Shown: one piece after another, positions 57,097 through 64,000 of the stretch
Numbering within the stretch: position 1 is the first letter of the stretch
Layout: each line of letters opens with the position of its first letter
Assembly: GCA_001897675.1 (NCBI GenBank)
Contig: MKUE01000131.1
Location: 39,886 to 103,885 of the forward strand
DNA from: Thiobacillus sp. 65-1059
GTDB lineage: Bacteria > Pseudomonadota > Gammaproteobacteria > Burkholderiales > Thiobacillaceae
DNA length: 64,000 nucleotides
Direction: 5' to 3'
The notes under the pieces: generated by a model
What the model was told of the DNA's origin: nothing
Database searches by the model: none
What the model saw: only the letters and a program-made list of their open reading frames with translations
Program-made: the position numbers and the translations under genes

Positions 57097-57777
57097 TTAC
57101 AGCAACTGATTCACCTCGAACACGGAATCGATGCCCTGCCCGTTCCAGTTGTATTCGAGATAGGCGGCGTGCAGGCAGTTTTTCAATAATGCCGTGCTGA
57201 AGGCAGCCAGGCATTCGCCGGAGGGGTGCCGCACCGAGGGATACAGAATGCCGCGTACGCCGTCGGATCGGAGTTTTCGGCCGATGCCTTGGGCATGACC
57301 GTAGTCGTCGGGATCGACGATGCGCGGATCGGCCTGGCTGGCCTTGCGCAGATCGGCCACCTCGCCCTTGGCTTCCACGGTGTAGAGCCGCATCTGCAGC
57401 CGCATGGGGGGCTCGCGGGTGGCGTCCATGAACAGAGCCGCGTGATAGCGGGTTTCGGCGATGGCGGTGTCGCGCCTGCGCGCGCAATAGAACACCCCGT
57501 AGCTGCCGTCGCTGAAGCGGCTGCCCTGCGGGTTCAGATGGGTGAAGGCGGCCATGATGCAGGTGCTGCCGGGGCCGAACAGCCGCTCTTCGGGGGGAAC
57601 CAGGCTGATCTCGCCGACTTCGTCGCGGATGCGGTCGTTGGTCATGGCCTCCAGCGCGTAGAGGGCGTCGAAATCCTCGGGGCGGGCGACGCGCTCGAAC
57701 AGGCCGATGGAAGGAAAGCGACTGGGGATGACGCGCCAGGCCGGGTTCCAACTCAGGCGCGTGGCGGGGTAGCTCAA
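57097..57777 (-). CDS. RES-domain toxin
   Basis: Toxin of the RES/Xre (MbcT/ParT-like) type II module, expected to act on NAD+ or ADP-ribosylate a target (226 residues). Conserved Arg, Glu and Ser positions: LFERVARPEDF, AIAETRYHAALF and VRHPSGECLAAFS. The start is TTG at 57777, overlapping the antitoxin stop (TTGA), which gives the usual length. Longer open frame upstream lies within the antitoxin gene. Confidence 0.85.
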   Translation of the reverse strand: MSYPATRLSWNPAWRVIPSRFPSIGLFERVARPEDFDALYALEAMTNDRIRDEVGEISLVPPEERLFGPGSTCIMAAFTHLNPQGSRFSDGSYGVFYCARRRDTAIAETRYHAALFMDATREPPMRLQMRLYTVEAKGEVADLRKASQADPRIVDPDDYGHAQGIGRKLRSDGVRGILYPSVRHPSGECLAAFSTALLKNCLHAAYLEYNWNGQGIDSVFEVNQLL

Positions 57778-58190
57778 GCCCAGCCACCGCGGCGGGCATC
57801 GAGATACTGGCGCACGGCCAGCAGGTCGGCGACGTTGCCGCCGAGCATGCGCTCGAGCGCGCTGCTGCCGCCGAAGAGCGGCGCGGTATTGGGCTTTTTC
57901 ACCCAGGCATCGGCCGCTGCCGTGGCGGGCAGCAGCACCTGCAGCGCCTTGTAGATGCCCAGGATGTAGGACAGGCGCTCGAGGGTGTCGCGCTTGAGGT
58001 CGGCGTGCTCGGGCGCGGACTTCCACTTGAAGAAGGTCGACCGGCCGGGGGTGCCGAGCAGCACCATTTGCTCGTCGGTGTTGAGCCCCCAGTCGCGCGC
58101 GATGTTGAAGAAGGCGCGCAGGCCGGCGGCGGAGAGGTCGCGGCTGCTGGGTTTGTCGTGGGCCTTCACGGCGTGTGCTGTGTTTTGCAT
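57774..58190 (-). CDS. MbcA/ParS/Xre-family antitoxin
   Basis: A 138-residue antitoxin partner of the RES toxin. N-terminal Xre-like helix-turn-helix region (GLRAFFNIARDWGLNTDEQMVLLG, STFFKWKS) followed by the DUF2384/MbcA C-terminal domain (LERLSYILGIYKALQVLLP, ALERMLGGNVADLLAVRQYLDARRGG). Start at 58190 chosen for GGAG six bases upstream; ATG at 58202 is alternative. Confidence 0.87.
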   Translation of the reverse strand: MQNTAHAVKAHDKPSSRDLSAAGLRAFFNIARDWGLNTDEQMVLLGTPGRSTFFKWKSAPEHADLKRDTLERLSYILGIYKALQVLLPATAAADAWVKKPNTAPLFGGSSALERMLGGNVADLLAVRQYLDARRGGWA

Positions 58191-58205
58191 CCCATGCTCC
58201 ATGTC

Positions 58206-58250
58206 AGTACTTGAATGTACTAACAACAGAAAAGTAGTCCATTTATGGAC
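58206..58250 (-). promoter_or_regulatory. Two palindromic operators upstream of the RES/Xre pair
   Basis: AGTAC (58206-58210) N6 GTACT (58217-58221), and GTCCAT (58237-58242) TT ATGGAC (58245-58250). Placed 16-60 bases before the antitoxin start, as expected for autorepression. Confidence 0.55.
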
Positions 58251-58400
58251 TTTTTGCAATGGCGCGTTGGGCCGTCATCTCGAACCGCCCTGAAAGGCAT
58301 AAAGCCCGCGCGGGCGCGGCATGCGATTCCGCACGCACTTCAGTGCGCAGTGGACCGGAGTCCGTGGGGCGATCCAGCGATTGTGATTACGCCGACGTTA

Positions 58401-58429
58401 TGGATTGCTTCGCCACGCTCGCAATGACG
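58401..58429. repeat. Short palindromic repeat element
   Basis: GGATTGCTTCGCCACGCTCG followed by CAATGAC: arms ATTGC/GCAAT around a GC-rich core. This motif type recurs in intergenic regions of many bacterial genomes; only one copy was noticed in this window. Confidence 0.5.
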
Positions 58430-58454
58430 GTCGAACAACGGCGACAGAAAGCCG

Positions 58455-59786
58455 CTACCCCTTCCCGGCTTCCTCATCCAGCCTCTTCAGATGCGCGAGC
58501 TTCTCGGCGATCTTGCCTTCCAGCCCGCGCGGGGTGGGTGCGTAGAACTGCTGTTCCTCGATGTCGTCGGGGAAGTAGCGCTCGCCGGCGGCGTAGGCTT
58601 CGGGCTCGTCGTGGGCGTAGCGGTAGGCGCGGCCGTAGCCCAGTTCCTTCATCAGTTTGGTGGGGGCGTTGCGCAGGTGGATGGGAACGTCGTTGGAGGG
58701 ATTGGACTGCACGAAGGCGCGCGTCGCGTTGTAGGCGACGTAGGCGGCATTGCTCTTGGGCGCGCAGGCCATGTAGAGGCAGGCCTGGGCGAGCGCGAGT
58801 TCGCCTTCGGGGGAACCCAATCTCTCGTAGGTTTCGACCGCGTCCAATGCCAACCTCAGCGCGCGCGGGTCGGCCAGGCCGATGTCTTCGCTCGCCATGC
58901 GGATCAGGCGGCGGCCGAGGTAGCGCGGGTCGGCGCCGCCGTCGAGCATGCGCACCAGCCAGTAGAGCGAGGCGTCGGGGTCGCTGCCGCGCACGCTTTT
59001 GTGCAGCGCGGAAATCTGGTCGTAGAAGGCCTCGCCGCCCTTGTCGAAGCGGCGCAGCGACTGCGCCAGCGCGTTTTCGACGAAGGCGGCGTCGACCTCC
59101 TCCACCTTGGCGGTGCGCGCGGCGGTGTCGAGCTGTTCCAGCAGGTTCAGCAATTTGCGGGCGTCGCCGTCGGCGTAGGCGGCCAAGAGCTTGTCGACGC
59201 CCTCGCCCAGCTTCAGATCCGGCAGTTCTTTGAGGGCGCGCTGCATCAGCTGGCCGAGCTCGTCGGGGGTGAGCGATTTCAGCACGTAGACCTGGGCGCG
59301 CGACAGCAGCGCGCCGACGACTTCGAACGAGGGGTTTTCGGTGGTGGCGCCGATGAAGGTGAACAGCCCGGATTCGACGTGCGGCAGGAAGGCGTCCTGC
59401 TGCGACTTGTTGAAGCGGTGGACTTCGTCGACGAACAGGATGGTGGCGCGGCCGATGCCCTGGTTCATGCGCGCACGCTCGACCGCTTCGCGGATGTCCT
59501 TGACGCCGGAAAGCACCGCCGAGATGGCGATGAAGTCGGCGCCGAAGGCCTGCGCGGTGAGCCGCGCGAGGGTAGTCTTGCCGACGCCGGGCGGCCCCCA
59601 CAGGATCATCGAATGCAACTTGCCGGAATCGAAGGCGAGCCTGAGCGGCTTGCCGGGGCCGAGCAGATGGGTCTGGCCGACGACGTCGGCCAGCGTACGC
59701 GGGCGCAGGCGTTCGGCCAGCGGCGCGTGCGGGCCGTCGCGCGCCGGCTCGGGGGTGTCGGATTGGAAAAGGTCTTGGGTGGACAT
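58455..59786 (-). CDS. rarA: Replication-associated recombination protein A (RarA/MgsA)
   Basis: AAA+ clamp-loader-like ATPase acting at stalled replication forks (443 residues). Walker [14 protein letters not shown] (about 64-76), Walker B region [20 protein letters not shown], sensor TTENPSFEV, and the C-terminal tetramerisation domain with [15 protein letters not shown] and [18 protein letters not shown]. Normal length. Confidence 0.96.
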   Translation of the reverse strand: MSTQDLFQSDTPEPARDGPHAPLAERLRPRTLADVVGQTHLLGPGKPLRLAFDSGKLHSMILWGPPGVGKTTLARLTAQAFGADFIAISAVLSGVKDIREAVERARMNQGIGRATILFVDEVHRFNKSQQDAFLPHVESGLFTFIGATTENPSFEVVGALLSRAQVYVLKSLTPDELGQLMQRALKELPDLKLGEGVDKLLAAYADGDARKLLNLLEQLDTAARTAKVEEVDAAFVENALAQSLRRFDKGGEAFYDQISALHKSVRGSDPDASLYWLVRMLDGGADPRYLGRRLIRMASEDIGLADPRALRLALDAVETYERLGSPEGELALAQACLYMACAPKSNAAYVAYNATRAFVQSNPSNDVPIHLRNAPTKLMKELGYGRAYRYAHDEPEAYAAGERYFPDDIEEQQFYAPTPRGLEGKIAEKLAHLKRLDEEAGKG

Positions 59787-59821
59787 TGCTGCCGATTATC
59801 CGTTAGAACCAGGCCGCCGTT

Positions 59822-59897
59822 GTAGGAGCGGCGCCCTCGCCGCGATGCCGTGGTGGTTGCGAGAGTACGAAAATCGGGGCGAGGGCGCCCCTCCTAC
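59822..59897. repeat. Long inverted repeat between rarA and lolA
   Basis: GTAGGAGCGGCGCCCTCGCC (59822-59841) is mirrored by GGGGCGAGGGCGCCCCTCCTAC (ending 59897), about 20-bp arms with few mismatches and a loop of about 35 bases. The right arm includes the lolA stop codon (59894-59896). Resembles REP/nemis-type intergenic repeats; may act as a terminator-like structure for lolA, though no T-run follows. Confidence 0.75.
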
Positions 59898-60517
59898 TCG
59901 CCGATGATGTCGGCGCCTTTCGGCGGGGTGAAGGTGAAGTGCGACGGCGCGATGGACGGGTTGCGCGCAAAGCGCGACAGCTTGAGCGTGGTGCGCTGGC
60001 CGAAATAGTCGAACAGTTCCATCTGCACCAGCACGTCGCCCTTGAAGCCCATGCGGATGCGCTCGAAGGTGGTGTCGCGGTTTTTGGGGGTGGCTTCCAG
60101 CCATTCCAGGCCATCGCTCCGCCCCGCGTCTTTCAGGCTGAAGTATTTCTCGATGGCGTCGTCGCCGGCCAAGAGCGCGGCGGGCGTTCCGGCGATGACG
60201 TCGCCGAGCGGCTTGACCGTGACCTGGTCGAGGTCGGCGTCGTACAGCCACAGCCTGCTGCCGTCGCCGACGATCGCCTGCTCGTACGGCGTGCTGTAAT
60301 CCCAGCGGAACTTGCCGGGGCGGGCGAATGCCATTTTGCCGCTGGCCTGCTGGGTGACGCGGCCGGACTTGTCGGCGACGGTCTGGCTGAAGTCGGCCTC
60401 GGCGGTCCTGGCGCCGGCGATAAAGGCCTTCAGGCGGTCGATGCCGCCGGCATGGGCGATCATGGGTAGTGCGAGGGCACAGGCCGCGATCAACTGTTTC
60501 AAGCGCAATGGTTTCAA
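59894..60517 (-). CDS. lolA: Outer-membrane lipoprotein carrier protein LolA
   Basis: Periplasmic shuttle carrying lipoproteins from LolCDE to LolB (207 residues). Signal peptide ([15 protein letters not shown]) and family motifs [27 protein letters not shown] and [17 protein letters not shown]. Start taken as TTG at 60517 because GGAG lies eight bases upstream; an in-frame longer version starting at 60583 overlaps the hppA terminator and is unlikely. Confidence 0.92.
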   Translation of the reverse strand: MKPLRLKQLIAACALALPMIAHAGGIDRLKAFIAGARTAEADFSQTVADKSGRVTQQASGKMAFARPGKFRWDYSTPYEQAIVGDGSRLWLYDADLDQVTVKPLGDVIAGTPAALLAGDDAIEKYFSLKDAGRSDGLEWLEATPKNRDTTFERIRMGFKGDVLVQMELFDYFGQRTTLKLSRFARNPSIAPSHFTFTPPKGADIIGE

Positions 60518-60575
60518 CCGGATTCTCCAAAGGGATCTTGCTTTCAGGCGGTCGAAACGTCCGCGGGTTCCCGCC

Positions 60576-60613
60576 CAAAACAAAACCGCCCTGCACTATA
60601 TCGTGCAGGGCGG
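60576..60613 (-). terminator. Rho-independent terminator of hppA
   Basis: 11-bp stem CCGCCCTGCAC (60586-60596) / GTGCAGGGCGG (60603-60613) with TATATC loop; on the minus strand followed by TTTTGTTTTG. 21 bases after the hppA stop. Confidence 0.92.
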
Positions 60614-60634
60614 CCAAGGGTGAAGCCCGATGGG

Positions 60635-62677
<2,043 letters not shown>

Positions 62678-62705
62678 TGCTTTTCCTCCCTATGGCTTAA
62701 TTACA

Positions 62706-62736
62706 CAAAACAAAACGGCAGCTCGCGCTGCCGTTT
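62706..62736 (-). terminator. Rho-independent terminator after the 70-residue gene
   Basis: 10-bp stem AAACGGCAGC (62713-62722) / GCTGCCGTTT (62727-62736), loop TCGC, followed on the minus strand by TGTTTTGTG. Ends the small gene at 62740 ahead of hppA. Confidence 0.85.
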
Positions 62737-62739
62737 CAC

Positions 62740-62952
62740 TCACTTGCCCATTGCCAGGCCACCCTCGAAACGCGTGCCCGGCTCGAACCCGAACACCCGG
62801 TCGAGCTGCAGCTCGACGATCAGTTGATCGACCGCTGCCTGCCCGTGCTCGCGCTGCACCTCGGACAAGATCAGCTTGGCTGAATTGCCGTTGTAGAAGC
62901 CACCGAAGTCGGCTTGTACTTTGAGCAGCTGTTTGGCGCGGTCGAGTGTCAT
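62740..62952 (-). CDS. Small conserved protein upstream of hppA
   Basis: A 70-residue protein: MTLDRAKQLLKVQADFGGFY, then NGNSAKLILSEVQREHGQAAVDQLI and a C-terminal LDRVFGFEPGTRFEGG. Mostly helical, no signal, no recognised domain. The final residues look like a family signature, and its position between the PPi-phosphofructokinase and hppA suggests a possible link to them. Confidence 0.75.
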   Translation of the reverse strand: MTLDRAKQLLKVQADFGGFYNGNSAKLILSEVQREHGQAAVDQLIVELQLDRVFGFEPGTRFEGGLAMGK

Positions 62953-62958
62953 GTTTGT

Positions 62959-63032
62959 GGGTGAGGGGTTAGGGGTTAGGCGTGAGGCGCATGCCGCGGC
63001 AACGCTGGCTACGCCTCACCCCCCTCCTCACC
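62959..63032. repeat. Imperfect inverted repeat with GTGAGGGGTTAGG units
   Basis: GGTGAGGGGTTAGGGGTTAGG and GCGTGAGGCG on the left (62959-62989) face CGCCTCACCCCCCTCCTCACC on the right (63012-63032). G-rich tandem units of this style occur as intergenic repeats. Lies between the phosphofructokinase stop and the 70-residue gene start. Confidence 0.55.
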
Positions 63033-63037
63033 GCCTG

Positions 63038-64000
63038 TCAGAGCTTGAACGCCGCCAGCTTCTTCGCCACCGCGACGTTCTTCAGCGTCACGTACACCGG
63101 CAGGCCGTCCTTGTACTTCGGATAGTCCTCACCCTGGATCAGCGGCGTCAGGTAGCGCTTGCACTTGGGCGTGATGCCGAAGCCGTCCTTGGTGATGAAG
63201 TCGCGCGGCATGAATTTCTCGACGTTGGCAACGTCCTTCAGGTCGGCCATGCCGATCTTGTACTTGTAGGGCGCGTCGGAGAGGCGGTCGACCGTCGGCA
63301 TCACCGAGTTGTGGCCCTTGATCGCGAGTTCGACCGCCTTCTTGCCCAGCTCGTAGGCCTGCTTGACGTCGGTCTTCGAGGCGATGTGGCGCGCGGCGCG
63401 CTGCAGGTAGTCGGCGACGGCCCAGTGGAACTTGTGGCCGAGCGCGTCCTTGATCATGTTGGCGACCACCGGGGCGGCGCCGCCCAGTTGCGCGTGGCCG
63501 AAGGCGTCGCGGGTGCCCTGCTCGGCGAGGAACTTGCCGTCCGGATAGTGGCATCCTTCGGACACCACCACGGTGCAGTAGCCGTGCTCCTTCACCAGCT
63601 TGTCGACACGGGCAAGGAATTTCTTCTGGTCGAATTCGATCTCGGGGAACAGGATGACGACCGGAATGCCGTGGTCCTCGACCAGGCCGCCGGCGGCGGC
63701 GATCCAGCCGGCGTGGCGTCCCATCACTTCGAGCACGAACACCTTGGTCGAGGTCTTGGCCATCGAGCGCACGTCGTAGCTGGCTTCCAGCGTGGACACC
63801 GCGATGTACTTGGCGACCGAGCCGAAGCCGGGGCAGCAGTCGGTGATCGGCAGGTCGTTGTCGACCGTCTTCGGCACGTGGATGGCCTGGATCGGGTAGC
63901 CCATCTGCTCGGACAGCTGGCTGACCTTGAAGCAGGTGTCGGCCGAATCGCCGCCGCCGTTGTAGAAGAAGTAGCCGATGTTGTGCGCCTTGAACACCTC
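63038..64000 (-). CDS. pfp: Pyrophosphate-dependent 6-phosphofructokinase, 5' end outside window
   Basis: About 320 residues of the C-terminal part are visible. YNGGGDSADTCFK corresponds to the phosphoryl-donor loop and PKTVDNDLP (Lys in place of the Gly of ATP enzymes) indicates PPi rather than ATP as donor. VMGRHAGWIAAAGGL binds fructose 6-phosphate. Catalyses reversible PPi-linked glycolysis/gluconeogenesis in the cytoplasm, releasing or using PPi handled also by HppA. Confidence 0.93.
   Translation of the reverse strand, partial: EVFKAHNIGYFFYNGGGDSADTCFKVSQLSEQMGYPIQAIHVPKTVDNDLPITDCCPGFGSVAKYIAVSTLEASYDVRSMAKTSTKVFVLEVMGRHAGWIAAAGGLVEDHGIPVVILFPEIEFDQKKFLARVDKLVKEHGYCTVVVSEGCHYPDGKFLAEQGTRDAFGHAQLGGAAPVVANMIKDALGHKFHWAVADYLQRAARHIASKTDVKQAYELGKKAVELAIKGHNSVMPTVDRLSDAPYKYKIGMADLKDVANVEKFMPRDFITKDGFGITPKCKRYLTPLIQGEDYPKYKDGLPVYVTLKNVAVAKKLAAFKL

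Noticed and set aside
52300..58260. Integrative element with attachment sites
   Set aside because: No integrase, transposase, tRNA or direct repeats were found at either edge; only composition and gene type suggest transfer.

Overview
The window is a dense, GC-rich stretch of bacterial chromosome. Its gene content suggests a betaproteobacterium, most like the Thiobacillus/Hydrogenophilales-Nitrosomonadales type: FlhDC-controlled flagella with two stator pairs, an EpsD-type exopolysaccharide gene, ClpS-ClpA, a K+-independent H+-pyrophosphatase beside a pyrophosphate-dependent phosphofructokinase, and a cytochrome-fused hydrogenase small subunit. This placement is an inference from content only.

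Layout. 1-2842 (minus): a czc-type metal efflux operon (His-rich CzcI-like protein, TolC-family CzcC, CzcB running off the edge). 3101-5494: lon. 5541-13132: a tightly overlapped flagellar operon flhB-flhA-flhF-flhG-fliA-motC-motD. 13282-15120: motA-motB behind a sigma-28-like promoter. 15274-16970: flhD-flhC and a membrane-attached methyltransferase. 17287-22975: an exopolysaccharide/nucleotide-sugar operon epsD-rfbB-rfbA-rfbC-rfbD-manC. 22976-26485: a candidate plus-strand small RNA, a coiled-coil secreted protein, clpS-clpA. 26808-28631: an EAL-CBS-GGDEF protein. 28865-31725: tRNA-Ser(CGA), mltF, serS. 31786-35793: a ParDE-type toxin-antitoxin pair and smc. 35882-42607: queF, an FGGY kinase, a VOC protein, an EamA exporter, dapC, dapD, an M48 lipoprotein protease and a small membrane protein. 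42658-46112: an L,D-transpeptidase, a Tat-exported DUF882 protein, a hydrogenase small subunit fused to cytochrome c, and an MBL-fold protein. 46240-52022: a RcnB/CigR-like protein, a SagB-type nitroreductase, lexA, a small divergent gene, a glycosyltransferase-like protein, a sulfotransferase-like protein and csp. 52361-58190: an accessory, defence-like block (SIR2-domain protein, collapsed type I restriction gene, Fic protein, RES/Xre toxin-antitoxin). 58455-64000: rarA, lolA, hppA, a small conserved protein and PPi-dependent phosphofructokinase (partial).

Most notable observations. (1) The SMC ATPase keeps its signature motif but lacks about 33 residues carrying Walker B and the D-loop, as an in-frame gap. 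(2) At 54216-55763 one open frame joins an HsdR N-terminal scrap, an HsdR helicase and the C-terminal tail of an HsdS subunit, ten bases upstream of a SIR2-domain gene and next to a Fic gene; this is either a decayed type I system or a rearranged defence cassette. (3) A complete [NiFe]-hydrogenase small subunit carries a C-terminal cytochrome c but has no large subunit in the window. (4) A plus-strand intergenic transcript is implied by a strong terminator and an exposed CUCCUCCUCC loop. No CRISPR array, intact insertion sequence or rRNA gene was seen.
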